Under the pieces are notes generated by a model. That model was not told the origin of the DNA. It ran no database searches and saw nothing but the letters and a program-made list of their open reading frames with translations. 64,000 nt of DNA from DASXTK01 sp050744325 (GTDB taxonomy: Bacteria; Actinomycetota; Acidimicrobiia; Acidimicrobiales; VFJN01), in contig JBOGHK010000049.1 of assembly GCA_050744325.1 (NCBI GenBank), forward strand, positions 1-64,000, in the 5' to 3' direction. The position numbers and the translations under genes are program-made. How positions within the stretch are numbered: position 1 is the first letter of the stretch; each line of letters starts with the position of its first letter. Shown here in pieces: positions 34,175 to 43,348 of this stretch.

Positions 34175-34187
34175 CGCCTTCGCCTCC

Positions 34188-36986
34188 TCATTCCTCGGCC
34201 AGCAGCACGGCGACGGGCAGGCGCGCCGGCAGTCGGGCGGGAATGACCGCGGCCAGCGCTGCCAGCCCTGCGCCGCCGAGGGCAGCGGCTGCGGTCGTCG
34301 CCCAGAGCTCGGCGGGCGCGTGGCCCGCGAACCGCGCGGCCGCCACCAGTGCCACTCCCGCCCCGACCACCGATCCGAGGAGGCCGACCAGTAGGCCCTC
34401 CCAGATCACCAGGGCCGCCAGGTGCCGTCCCGTCCAGCCGGTCGCCTGCAGCGCCGCGAACTCTGCGGCCCGCTCGCGAACATTCAGGTAGAGCACGTCA
34501 CCAACCGCGAAGGCGCCGAGCACCAACACCGTGCCGACCGCGACGTAGTCCACGCCCCGAACCTCCACCGAGATGGCTTCGCCGAGCAGGCTGCCGACCA
34601 GGACCTCCTGGAAGGCGAACGTGGCCGCCAGCACCATGGTGAGAGCGCCCACGCCGATGGCCAGGCTGAGCGCACCGAGCAGTGTCCGTCCGGGAACACG
34701 CAACAGGTTGGTGAGAGCCAGCCCGACGACGCGGCGCGGTTGGCTCGTCCGCCGTACTCCGAGAGCTGCTGGACGAACCGCGGCCGCGGGCTCGGACCTG
34801 GCGGCGCGGCGGGCCGGCGGCAGGCCAGCCAGCAAGGCGAGCACCAGCGCGGCACCGACCGCGGCCAGGGCGCGGCTGGTGGGGATCTCTATGGCGAACA
34901 CGTGGGCCACCACCGGCGCGAGCAACCCCGCGACGGCGCCCCCTGCCAAGCCCACGACCAGGAGCTCACCGAGGACGGCGCCGTACAAGGCCCGTGGCGA
35001 CCAGCCCAGGCAGGCCAGCGCACCCAGCTCGGTGCGCCGGGAGCGGACGGCTGCCGCGCCAGCGTTGGTCAGGCTGAGGCAGCACACCACCAGGATCAGC
35101 CCGAACAGCACCACGCTCTTGCGGTCGACGGCGTCGAGGATCGCGACGGCTACGCCCTTGTGGACCCACTCCTCGCGCAACGACAGCTCGGGGCGACCGA
35201 AGACACCACTGGCCAGGTCGACCCGCATCGGGACCGGAGACGATCCGATCGTGATGTCGACGTCGAGCCCGGTCCGCTCGGCGATCTCCTCGGCGGCGAG
35301 CCGGATCCGCTCGCGGCTCGCGGCGTCGGGACCGGTGACCCCGGCGACTCGCACGCGGATCGCGCTGATCGGTCGCTCGTCGTCGACGTCGGTGAAATAG
35401 TCGGGGCTCGCGAGGACGTCCAAGGCGTCCAGCGTGGTCAGCAGCAGCGGCGGCGACGCGAGGTAGCCGGTCGGGCTGCTCGACGGTTGCAGGCTCTGGT
35501 CGCCGAGCAGCTCGCGGGAGCGATCGTCCCAGCCCACGACCCCTGGCGGGCTGTAAGTCTCCATCGGCACGGCGCTGAGCTCACTCCAGGCGGGCAGCAA
35601 CGTCGGGTCGAAGCGGCCGACGACGGCCAGTGAAGGCAGCAGCTCGTCGCCCGCCCCGCCTGGTCCTGGTTCGGGCACGAGGTCGTGGACCTCCGGGGTG
35701 CGGAACGCGGTGTCCTCGGCCGACCAGGGGACATCCCAGCCACCGAACACGCTGAACAAAGCATCCTCCGACGACCAGCGCTCGGCCGGCACCTGCACGA
35801 CACGCGGCTGCAGGTGGTCGACGTCGGACCGGCCGTAGTCGACCGGTCCGACGGTCCACCGGCTCGGCAGGACGTAGAAGGCCGAACCCAGCCCGCCACC
35901 TTCGAGCTGCTCGACGTGCTCGAGGAACCGCTGGTGCGCGTAGGAGGTGTCGTAGGTCTGGTGGTCGACCTGCTCGCCGGCCAAGCGGTCCAGCTGGGCC
36001 TGGAGGGTGGGGCTGTCGAGACCGGCGAGCATCTCGGTGTTCGCGACCGGAGGGAGTCGCTCGACGGTGACCTCGATGCGCTCGTCGAGCACGAGCTCGT
36101 CCGCCACCAGCACCGGCAGCTCGATCGACGGCTCCGGAGTCCTGACGAGCCCGTCGGACGCCCGCAGGTAACGGCCCTCCACGATCGCCTGGTCGAGCCC
36201 GGCAAGTCGGGCCTCCTGTGCGGGGTCGATGGCGGCGACCACGTAGGCCACGGGCCAGCCGAGCCGGACGACGTAGCCGCCCGCGGACGGCTCGTCGAGC
36301 CCCGGCACCACGGCCTCTCGCTGGTCCTCGGGTGAGAAGCACTCGAAGTGGGCGTAGTCGCGCTCGAACGACGTCTCCACGTACGGTGCCTCCGGGCAGA
36401 CCGCGACACGCTCGCCGGAGGCCAGGTGCTCGTACGGCTGGAGGACGGCGAGCTCGGGGTGGTAGCGCGACGACGTCTCGGCGTCGGTCAGCTGGTTGGG
36501 GGTGACGTAGGCGTAGCGCACCTCGCCGGGGATGGTGCTGAGGCCGCGGTCGGTGACCAGGTTGGTCCGGAGCCGGAACACCTGCTGGCCCTGGGCCGGG
36601 TCCATCACAGGTGCCAGCGGGATCTCGACGTTCACGGGCTCGCTCTGATAGCCGAGCACGGCGATCGGGGCGGCGACGTCGACGCCGGGGGTGTCCTTGA
36701 TGTCCTCGTACTGGTCAAGGCTGATGCCGCCGTCGAGACCCGACAGGAAGTTGTTGCGCACCAGGTCGCTGTCGGCCTCCAACTCCGTGGTGGCCCCGCG
36801 CGGCCGCACCAGGATGTCGTAGGCGCCGCGGAAGTTCTCCTCGACCGTGCCGACGGTCTCGAGACGGCTGACCTCGGTGGTGCCGGTGAGCACGGTGAAG
36901 CTGGTGACGGCGGCGACGATGCCGAGCAGCAGGGCGAGGTTCCGGCCGATCCTGCGTCTCAGCTGTGCCGCGATGACCCTGCGCAT
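34188..36986 (-). CDS. FtsX-family ABC exporter permease, large outer domain
   Basis: A 932-residue protein. One N-terminal membrane helix (about 14-36) is followed by a very large extracellular part (about 40-640), then an FtsX core (KSVVLFGLILVVCCLSLTNA, RTELGALACLGWSPRALYGA) and a second FtsX repeat (RTLLGALSLAIGVGALTMVL, AEFAALQATGWTGRHLAALV) to the end. The pair with the MacB-type ATPase suggests export or extraction of a surface or membrane compound. Outer-domain family is not recognised. Divergent from the PadR regulator. Confidence 0.87.
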   Translation of the reverse strand: MRRVIAAQLRRRIGRNLALLLGIVAAVTSFTVLTGTTEVSRLETVGTVEENFRGAYDILVRPRGATTELEADSDLVRNNFLSGLDGGISLDQYEDIKDTPGVDVAAPIAVLGYQSEPVNVEIPLAPVMDPAQGQQVFRLRTNLVTDRGLSTIPGEVRYAYVTPNQLTDAETSSRYHPELAVLQPYEHLASGERVAVCPEAPYVETSFERDYAHFECFSPEDQREAVVPGLDEPSAGGYVVRLGWPVAYVVAAIDPAQEARLAGLDQAIVEGRYLRASDGLVRTPEPSIELPVLVADELVLDERIEVTVERLPPVANTEMLAGLDSPTLQAQLDRLAGEQVDHQTYDTSYAHQRFLEHVEQLEGGGLGSAFYVLPSRWTVGPVDYGRSDVDHLQPRVVQVPAERWSSEDALFSVFGGWDVPWSAEDTAFRTPEVHDLVPEPGPGGAGDELLPSLAVVGRFDPTLLPAWSELSAVPMETYSPPGVVGWDDRSRELLGDQSLQPSSSPTGYLASPPLLLTTLDALDVLASPDYFTDVDDERPISAIRVRVAGVTGPDAASRERIRLAAEEIAERTGLDVDITIGSSPVPMRVDLASGVFGRPELSLREEWVHKGVAVAILDAVDRKSVVLFGLILVVCCLSLTNAGAAAVRSRRTELGALACLGWSPRALYGAVLGELLVVGLAGGAVAGLLAPVVAHVFAIEIPTSRALAAVGAALVLALLAGLPPARRAARSEPAAAVRPAALGVRRTSQPRRVVGLALTNLLRVPGRTLLGALSLAIGVGALTMVLAATFAFQEVLVGSLLGEAISVEVRGVDYVAVGTVLVLGAFAVGDVLYLNVRERAAEFAALQATGWTGRHLAALVIWEGLLVGLLGSVVGAGVALVAAARFAGHAPAELWATTAAAALGGAGLAALAAVIPARLPARLPVAVLLAEE

Positions 36987-37024
36987 GCCCCCCGTCTCCT
37001 GCTGTCGGCCATCACTGTGACCTA

Positions 37025-37041
37025 TGCATTGTCACAATGCA
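37025..37041. promoter_or_regulatory. perfect 17-bp palindrome, probable PadR operator
   Basis: TGCATTGT-C-ACAATGCA sits in the 88-bp gap between the divergent exporter permease (start 36986) and the PadR gene (start 37075). PadR operators commonly have ATGT/ACAT-like arms; this repeat is of that general kind. Its position suits repression of both genes. Confidence 0.7.
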
Positions 37042-37074
37042 ATAGTCGCCTCGATAGTGGCAGAGTGATGGTCG

Positions 37075-37683
37075 ATGTCGATACGCCACGCGGTGCTCGC
37101 GTTGCTCGACGACGGCCCGAGCTACGGCTACGAGCTCAAGGCCAGCTTCGAGGACGCCGTCGGGCCGCAGTGGGGACCCCTCAACATCGGCCACCTCTAC
37201 CAGATCCTCGGTCGGCTGGACCGTGACGGCCTCGTGCGATCGCACCGCGACCCACAGCCGGCGCGACCCGAACGGGTGGTCTACGAGATCACCTCGACCG
37301 GGCGGGCTGAGCTGACCGAGTGGCTCGCGCGTCCGGCCCAGCGTTCCGGAGGGTTCCGCGACGACCTGTTCCTCAAGATCCTGGCAGCCGAGCGCTCGCG
37401 GGATGCCGACGCGCTCGAGGTCGTCTTGTCCGCCCAGCGCGCCCACCTGCTCGGTGAACTGCGCGATCTGGCCGAACTGCGCCGGGCGCGCCGCAACGAC
37501 CGCATCGTCCGGCTGCTGGTGGTCGCCGCCGAGCTCCAGGTCCGGGCGCAGCTGCAATTCGTCGACGTCGTCGAGCAGGAACTGTTGATCGCCGAGCGGC
37601 GGGCAGTTGCTCGGGCCCAGAACGCCGTCCCCGAGCGTGGGCGACGCCGCCGCAGCCCGGGCGCAGCTTCGTCCTCGCCGTGA
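37075..37683 (+). CDS. PadR-family transcriptional regulator
   Basis: A 202-residue protein. The winged helix opens SIRHAVLALLDDGPSYGYEL and continues NIGHLYQILGRLDRDGLV with wing PERVVYEITSTGRAELTEWL. The C-terminal half (about 95-175) is helical (Vir-type), for dimerisation, followed by a basic tail. PadR members bordering MacB-type exporters (for example LmrR-like systems) respond to the exported compound. It is divergent from the exporter operon across a 17-bp palindrome. Confidence 0.9.
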   Translation: MSIRHAVLALLDDGPSYGYELKASFEDAVGPQWGPLNIGHLYQILGRLDRDGLVRSHRDPQPARPERVVYEITSTGRAELTEWLARPAQRSGGFRDDLFLKILAAERSRDADALEVVLSAQRAHLLGELRDLAELRRARRNDRIVRLLVVAAELQVRAQLQFVDVVEQELLIAERRAVARAQNAVPERGRRRRSPGAASSSP

Positions 37684-37802
37684 GGCCCGCTGGGTGGCCG
37701 AGGCTCACTCCTTCGATGGTGTTCGAACAGGTCTTGACGGCCCTGCGGACGGCCGCGACGGTCCGTCGCATCGAGTAGGCGAACGGGCGCTGGGAGGACC
37801 GC

Positions 37803-39440
37803 GTGACCTATGACCTCAATGTCGCCGCTACCTCGCGCCGCGGCCGTCTCCGTCGGCGGCTCGCCGGTCTCATGGCGGTCGCGTCCTTGGTGGCGATCGC
37901 GACTCTCGATCCAGCGCGGTCGGGGCCCGTCACCGCGACCGATGGCGCGAACGTTGCCTCGCTGCCAGCGTCAGATGGACCGGGAGCCGCTGCCTCGGCG
38001 GCGACGCAAGGCGTCACGCTGCGCACCTTGGCCGCAGCACGTGGCCTGCGGGTCGGTACTGCGGTCCACGCGACGCCGTTGGGCAACGAGGCCGGCTATC
38101 GGGACAAGGTGGCGCACGAGTTCAACAGCGTCACACCCGAGGATCAGAACTGGGCGCGGCTCGAACCGGTGCGGGGCCAGTACGACTGGTCGCGGGAGGA
38201 CGCGATCATCGACTTCGCCGGCGACCACAACCAGGTGGTGCGGGGTCACGCGTTGGTGTGGCACAACGCGGTGCCCGCCTGGTTGCGGGACGGCAACTTC
38301 AGCACTGCGGAGGTACGCGGCATACTCCAACAGCACATCACCGAGACCGTGAGCCGCTACGCCGGGCGGGTCCAGGCCTGGGACGTGGTCAACGAGGCCT
38401 TCGACGACGACGGCACCCTGCGCGAGGACAGCTTCTGGTACCAGCGGCTCGGGGCCGGCTACATCACCGACGCGTTCCGTTGGGCTCGTGCGGCCGATCC
38501 CGCGGCCAGGCTGTACATCAACGACTACAACATCGAGCGGATCAACTCGAAGAGCACTGCTCTGCACGACCATGTCCGTGCCCTACGGGCTCAGGGTGTG
38601 CCGATCGATGGGGTCGGGTTCCAGAACCACGTCACGATCAACAACGACCTGGCGGGGTTCACGGACAACCTGCAGCGGTTCACGAACCTCGGTCTCGACG
38701 TCGCGGTCACCGAGATGGACGTACGCATGCAGTCACCGACGGCGGCCAACCTGGCGCTGCAAGCACAGCGGTACGACACCGCCCTGCGGGGCTGTCTCGC
38801 GGTGGTGCGGTGTGTCTCGTTCACCGTGTGGGGCTTCACCGACGCCCACTCGTCGGTGCCGCTGTGGGCGCCGGGCTGGGGATGGGCGACGCTCATGGAC
38901 ACCGAGCTCCAGGCGAAGCCCGCCTACGAGGCGGTCCATGCCACGCTCGGGAACCGGAACTTCACGACCACGGCGCTCGCGGTGCACTCGGGCAAGTGCC
39001 TCGACGTCCCCAACGGCACGACCCAGCCGTGGATCCAGCTACAACAGTGGGCCTGCGGCAGCGGCGCCCGCCACCAGCAGTTCGAGTTCCAACGGGTCGC
39101 GCCCGGCACCCTGGGTACGGGCATCTACCTCGTCCGCAACCGTGCGTCGGGCCTATGCCTCCAGGTCCGCGACGGCAGCACCGCCAACGGTGCACCCATC
39201 GTCCAGGCCCCCTGCAACACCTCGACCAACAGCCAGCGATTCGAGTTGCAGCGAGTGACCGGGCTCGGGACCGACCGCCACTTCCGGCTGGTCGCCACCC
39301 ACAGTCGCCGCTGCGCCGACGTCGACGCACGGTCCACAGCCAACGGCGCCACGATCCAGCAGTGGGACTGCCACGCCACCCCGGTCACCCACCGCAACCA
39401 GGTCTTCCGACTGGCCGGTGCCCCCGGCGGCCACCCCTGA
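37803..39440 (+). CDS. GH10 endo-1,4-beta-xylanase with ricin-B lectin domain
   Basis: A 545-residue secreted enzyme. A basic N-terminus and hydrophobic stretch (about 18-36) form the signal. The GH10 barrel (about 72-392) has the acid/base Glu198 in AWDVVNEAF and nucleophile Glu304 in VTEMDVR; GHALVWHNAVPAWL and GFQNH are further family motifs. After a short link, a ricin-type beta-trefoil (about 400-540) shows GKCLDV, SGLCLQV and RRCADV with repeated QQW/QxF blocks, a CBM13 xylan-binding module. It should hydrolyse xylan outside the cell. GTG 37803 start. Confidence 0.93.
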   Translation: MTYDLNVAATSRRGRLRRRLAGLMAVASLVAIATLDPARSGPVTATDGANVASLPASDGPGAAASAATQGVTLRTLAAARGLRVGTAVHATPLGNEAGYRDKVAHEFNSVTPEDQNWARLEPVRGQYDWSREDAIIDFAGDHNQVVRGHALVWHNAVPAWLRDGNFSTAEVRGILQQHITETVSRYAGRVQAWDVVNEAFDDDGTLREDSFWYQRLGAGYITDAFRWARAADPAARLYINDYNIERINSKSTALHDHVRALRAQGVPIDGVGFQNHVTINNDLAGFTDNLQRFTNLGLDVAVTEMDVRMQSPTAANLALQAQRYDTALRGCLAVVRCVSFTVWGFTDAHSSVPLWAPGWGWATLMDTELQAKPAYEAVHATLGNRNFTTTALAVHSGKCLDVPNGTTQPWIQLQQWACGSGARHQQFEFQRVAPGTLGTGIYLVRNRASGLCLQVRDGSTANGAPIVQAPCNTSTNSQRFELQRVTGLGTDRHFRLVATHSRRCADVDARSTANGATIQQWDCHATPVTHRNQVFRLAGAPGGHP

Positions 39441-39478
39441 CAGTCAGGGGCGCCGATGTCGGAGGGTGAGGGTCGCGG

Positions 39479-40924
39479 TCAGGTCGACGTCTCGGTCCGG
39501 CCCTCGGACCATGCGGTGTGGAAGCTGCCGCTGCGGTCCACACGGCGGTAGGTATGGGCGCCGAAGTAGTCGCGCAGGCCTTGGATCAATGCGGCCGGCA
39601 GTCGCTCGCGGCGCAAGGCGTCATAGTAGGACAGGGCCGACGAGAAGCCGGGCGTCGGCACGCCGAGCGACGCTGCGGTGGCCACCACGTTGCGCCAGGC
39701 CTCCTGCGCGTCGGCCAGTGCCGCCCCGAACGACGGGTCGACCAGCAGTGTGGGCAGCTGTGGGTCGGCGTCGTACGCGGCCCGGATCCGATCCAGGAAG
39801 CGAGCCCGGATGATGCAGCCGCCGCGCCAGATCGCGGCCATCGCACCGAGGTCGACGTCCCAGCCGTACTCCTCGCTGCCTGCCGCGATCTGGTCGAAGC
39901 CCTGGGCGTAGGCGACGATCTTGGAGGCGTACAGCGCGCGGTGGACGTCCTCGACGAAACCCTCGCGCTGAGCGTCCGCGATCACCGGCCGGGCGGGCGG
40001 CCCGGGCAGCCCGGCAGCAGCGCGGCGTTGCTCGGCGCGGGCGGACAGCGAACGGGCGAACACCGCCTCGGCGATGCCCGTGACCGCCACCCCCAGCTCC
40101 AGAGCCGACTGCACCCCCCACCGACCGGTGCCCTTCTGCTCGGCCTGGTCCAGCACGACGTCGACGAAGGGCTGCCCGGTCGCGGCGTCGACATGGTCGA
40201 GCACCTCGGCCGTGATCCCGACCAGGTAGGACTCCAGCTCGCCGGTGTTCCAGCGGCGGAACACGTCGGCCAGCTCGGCCGGGCTGGCCCCGACGCCGTG
40301 GCGCAGCAGGTCGTAGGCCTCGGCGATCAGCTGCATGTCCGCGTACTCGATGCCGTTGTGGACCATCTTCACGAAGTGGCCGGCGCCGTCCGCACCGACG
40401 TGCGTGCAACAGGGCGTGCCGTCGACCGTGGCGGCGATGGTTTCGAGCAGCGGGCCCACGGCCTCGTAGGCCTCGGCGGAGCCCCCAGGCATGATGCTCG
40501 GCCCTTCGAGCGCACCGACCTCGCCCCCCGAGACCCCGGTGCCCACGAAGTGGATCCCCAGCGGGCGCAGCGCGGCCTCACGGCGGCGGGTGTCGGCGAA
40601 GTGGGCATTGCCGCCGTCGAGGATCATGTCGCCCGGCTCCAGCCGGGCCGCCAGATCGTCCACCACCGCGTCCGTCGCCGGCCCGGCCTGCACCATGACC
40701 AGGGCCCGCCGCGGCCGTTCGAGGGTGGCCACGAACTCGTCGGGCGTGGTCGTCGCGACGAACGAGCCCTCGTCGCCGTGGGCAGCCATCAGGGCCTCGG
40801 TGCGCGTGGTTGTCCGGTTGTGGACCGCCACGGTGAAGCCGTGGCGAGCGAAGTTGCGGGCCAGGTTGCTGCCCATCACGCCCAGTCCGGTGACGCCGAT
40901 ATCTGCGGTCATGTCCACCATCAT
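39479..40924 (-). CDS. gnd: 6-phosphogluconate dehydrogenase, decarboxylating
   Basis: A 481-residue enzyme of the usual length. The NADP site is GLGVMGSNLARNF, then NRTTTRTE; the substrate site includes GNAHFADTRRREAAL, GTGVSGGEVGALEGPSIMPGG and the catalytic Lys in HFVKMVHNGIEYADMQ, with IWRGGCIIR later. It oxidises 6-phosphogluconate to ribulose 5-phosphate, CO2 and NADPH in the pentose phosphate pathway. Three ATGs lie close together (40924, 40921 and 40912); the last gives MTADIGVTG, the normal family start. Divergent from the BNR-repeat gene. Confidence 0.95.
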   Translation of the reverse strand: MMVDMTADIGVTGLGVMGSNLARNFARHGFTVAVHNRTTTRTEALMAAHGDEGSFVATTTPDEFVATLERPRRALVMVQAGPATDAVVDDLAARLEPGDMILDGGNAHFADTRRREAALRPLGIHFVGTGVSGGEVGALEGPSIMPGGSAEAYEAVGPLLETIAATVDGTPCCTHVGADGAGHFVKMVHNGIEYADMQLIAEAYDLLRHGVGASPAELADVFRRWNTGELESYLVGITAEVLDHVDAATGQPFVDVVLDQAEQKGTGRWGVQSALELGVAVTGIAEAVFARSLSARAEQRRAAAGLPGPPARPVIADAQREGFVEDVHRALYASKIVAYAQGFDQIAAGSEEYGWDVDLGAMAAIWRGGCIIRARFLDRIRAAYDADPQLPTLLVDPSFGAALADAQEAWRNVVATAASLGVPTPGFSSALSYYDALRRERLPAALIQGLRDYFGAHTYRRVDRSGSFHTAWSEGRTETST

Positions 40925-40975
40925 GCAGCCTGCATAGCGCGCGCCGGCGACACCGGGCGGCTACGTTCGTTGACC

Positions 40976-42067
40976 GTGGACACCCTGGTTCTTCTGGGTA
41001 CGGCCAAGGGCCTGTTCGCACTTCGGGCGGGCGACGGACGCGAGCGGTTCGAGCTCACCGGGCCCTCCTTTCCCGGCGAGGAGGTCTACGCCACCTGCGT
41101 CGACCCTCGAGGAGAGACGGCACGCCTGCTGTGCGGCTCGGTCAGCAACCACTGGGGGCCAGTGCTCCGCTGCTCCGACGACCTCGGCGCCACTTGGAGC
41201 GAAGAAAGGACGGCGGCGCTGGCATTCCCCGCCGACAGCGGGGCCGCCCTGGCCCGGATCTGGCAGCTCGTGCCAGGGCCTGCCGACCAGCCCGAGGTGG
41301 TCTACGCCGGCGTCGAACCGGCCGCGCTGTTTCGCAGCGACGACAGCGGCCAGACCTTCTCCCTGGTCGACGGCCTATGGGGCCATCCGCATCGCCCGCA
41401 GTGGCAACCCGGAGGTGGCGGGATGTGCCTCCACACGGTGCTGGTCCACCCGACCGATCCCGACCGCCTGTTGGTCGCCGTCTCGGCTGCCGGCGTCTAC
41501 CTGACCGACGACGGTGGCAGGTCCTGGCGGGCCAGCAACGCGGGCATCGGCGTCGGGTTCGTCCCCGACACACCGGTGCTCGAATTCGGCCAGTGCGTGC
41601 ACAAGGTGGCCCGCGACCCCGCCGACCCTGAGCGGCTCTACCTCCAGCACCACGGCGGCATCTACCGCAGCGACAACGGCGGCGGGTCGTGGGACGCGAT
41701 GACCGGCATCGCCGGCATGAACTTCGGGTTCCCGGTAGTCGCCCACCCGATCCGCGCCGACACCGCCTACCTGCTGCCGCTGGAGAGCGACGAGTTCCGT
41801 TGCACCCCCGACGGCCGGTGCATCGTCTGGAGGACCACGGATGCCGGCGACTCGTGGCAGCCGCTGACCACGGGCCTCCCCCAGGCGGACGCGCACCTGA
41901 CCGTGCTGCGCGACGCGTTCACCACCGACGGGCACGATCCCGCCGGCCTGTACTTCGGCACCCGCAGCGGCGAGGTCTACGGGTCGACCGACGACGGCGA
42001 GTCGTGGCGGCTGCTGGCCAGCCACCTGCCGCCGGTCCTGTCGGTGCGCGCCGCGCCGGTCGGCTGA
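40976..42067 (+). CDS. BNR/sialidase-like beta-propeller protein
   Basis: A 363-residue protein starting with GTG 40976. Asp-box-like repeats are visible: RCSDDLGATW, FRSDDSGQTF, YLTDDGGRSW, YRSDNGGGSW, WRTTDAGDSW and YGSTDDGESW, six or more, giving a propeller similar to exo-alpha-sialidase or YCF48 proteins. No signal peptide is present and the usual sialidase Arg triad is not obvious, so it is unlikely to be a true sialidase. In actinobacteria such proteins often sit next to a MoaD/ThiS-like gene, as here (start 9 bp downstream). Function unknown. Confidence 0.78.
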   Translation: MDTLVLLGTAKGLFALRAGDGRERFELTGPSFPGEEVYATCVDPRGETARLLCGSVSNHWGPVLRCSDDLGATWSEERTAALAFPADSGAALARIWQLVPGPADQPEVVYAGVEPAALFRSDDSGQTFSLVDGLWGHPHRPQWQPGGGGMCLHTVLVHPTDPDRLLVAVSAAGVYLTDDGGRSWRASNAGIGVGFVPDTPVLEFGQCVHKVARDPADPERLYLQHHGGIYRSDNGGGSWDAMTGIAGMNFGFPVVAHPIRADTAYLLPLESDEFRCTPDGRCIVWRTTDAGDSWQPLTTGLPQADAHLTVLRDAFTTDGHDPAGLYFGTRSGEVYGSTDDGESWRLLASHLPPVLSVRAAPVG

Positions 42068-42075
42068 GCGCGGCG

Positions 42076-42420
42076 ATGGAGGTCTGCATCCGGATCCCCA
42101 CCCGGCTTCGGGAGCTGACCGCCGGCGAGCGCGTGGTGTCGATCGAGGTCGCGGCGTCGGCCACCGTCGCCTCGGTGCTCGACGCGCTGGCCGACGACCA
42201 TCCGGCACTCGAACGTCGGGTCCGCGACGAGCAGCGACGACAGCGGTTGCACGTCAACCTGTTCGTCGGGCCCGACAACATCCGCGACCTCGACGGCCTC
42301 GCGACCCCGATCACCGCCGGCCAGGAGCTGTCGATCATCCCGGCGATCTCCGGGGGCTTCGATGGTGCCCCAGTCCGGTCGGGCAGTCGCCGCCGTGGCC
42401 CCATTGGGCGCCATCCGTAA
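42076..42420 (+). CDS. MoaD/ThiS-like ubiquitin-fold protein with residues beyond the GG
   Basis: A 114-residue protein. The beta-grasp pattern is MEVCIRIPTRLRELTAG, VASVLDALADDHPALERRV, LHVNLFVGPDNIRDLDGLAT, ELSIIPAISGG, the last being the C-terminal Gly-Gly used for sulfur transfer or conjugation. In standard MoaD/ThiS proteins GG is the end, but here 21 more residues follow because the frame runs on into the next gene. The GG codons also supply a GGGGG ribosome site (42352-42356) for the downstream gene. Between a BNR propeller and an MtfA-like peptidase. Confidence 0.78.
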   Translation: MEVCIRIPTRLRELTAGERVVSIEVAASATVASVLDALADDHPALERRVRDEQRRQRLHVNLFVGPDNIRDLDGLATPITAGQELSIIPAISGGFDGAPVRSGSRRRGPIGRHP

Positions 42421-43186
42421 GCGGCTGCCGGCGCTGCGGCGCCGGGAGATCTCGGCAGCAGCCGTGCTCCCGCCGGAGTGGGAGGCCCGCACCGCTGCGG
42501 CAGTCGCACACTGGCAGGTCCTCGACGCGACCGAACGCGAGCGCCTTGGCCTCCTCATGGCCCAGCTCGTGGCCCTCAAGCGCTGGGAGCCGGCCTGGGG
42601 CTTCGAGATCACCGACGAGATCCGGGTCGTGATCGCCGCCCAGGCCGCGCTGCTGATCCTGGGCCTGGACTTCGACTACTACCGCGACGTCGGAACGATC
42701 ATCGTGCACCCGACGACGATGACGCTGCGAGGACCACGGCCCGGCCCGGCGAGCGGCGTCGTCACCGACGGCCCGATGCCGATCCTCGGCCAGGCGCACG
42801 GTCGACGGGGGCCGGTCCTGATCGCCTGGGACACCGCACGCGCCAACGCCCGCCACCCCGAACGGGGCCACAACGTGGTCATCCACGAGTTCGCCCACAA
42901 GCTCGACATGCTGGACAACCTGGTGGACGGCACGCCGCCTCTCCCCGACGCAGCAGCCCGCGCCCGCTGGGTCGGGGTCTGCACCGCCGAGTACCGCCGA
43001 CTGCGCGCGGGTCGCGGCGGGCATCTACTGCGACCGTACGCCGGGGTCAATCCAGGGGAGTTCTTCGCCGTCGCCACCGAGGTGTTCTTCGCCCAGCCGG
43101 CCGAGCTCCAGGCCGACAAGCCGGCGCTCTACGAGGTCCTGCGCGACTTCTACCGCCAGGACCCGGCCGCCCGCCTCACGGGGTAG
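42362..43186 (+). CDS. MtfA-like zinc metallopeptidase (M90)
   Basis: A 274-residue protein. The HEFAHKLDMLDN motif (HExxH, about 180) and a second region NPGEFFAVATEVFFAQP with the third zinc-ligand Glu match the MtfA/M90 family; the bulk opening and YYRDVGTIIVHP, GPVLIAWDTARAN also fit. MtfA of E. coli is a cytosolic peptidase interacting with the Mlc repressor; the role in actinobacteria is unknown. The gene overlaps the MoaD-like gene by 59 bp, and its ribosome site is the Gly-Gly codon pair of that gene, so both are tightly coupled. Confidence 0.85.
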   Translation: MVPQSGRAVAAVAPLGAIRKRLPALRRREISAAAVLPPEWEARTAAAVAHWQVLDATERERLGLLMAQLVALKRWEPAWGFEITDEIRVVIAAQAALLILGLDFDYYRDVGTIIVHPTTMTLRGPRPGPASGVVTDGPMPILGQAHGRRGPVLIAWDTARANARHPERGHNVVIHEFAHKLDMLDNLVDGTPPLPDAAARARWVGVCTAEYRRLRAGRGGHLLRPYAGVNPGEFFAVATEVFFAQPAELQADKPALYEVLRDFYRQDPAARLTG

Positions 43187-43348
43187 CCAGGGGGATAGTG
43201 GCCCCTTGGTTACTCCGGTCGCCCACGGCACCGTTCACGAGTCGTTCACGCGAACGGAGGGATCTTGATACCTCGTTTTCGGGTTCCTCTCTACGTTGGG
43301 CGCAAGTCTCGGGCTCGAACCGAGAGCAGATCATTGGGGGGTGATCTG

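Noticed and set aside
40976..42067. true sialidase or photosystem assembly factor
   Set aside because: Asp boxes alone give a propeller; no signal peptide and no catalytic Arg triad or Tyr/Glu pair was seen.
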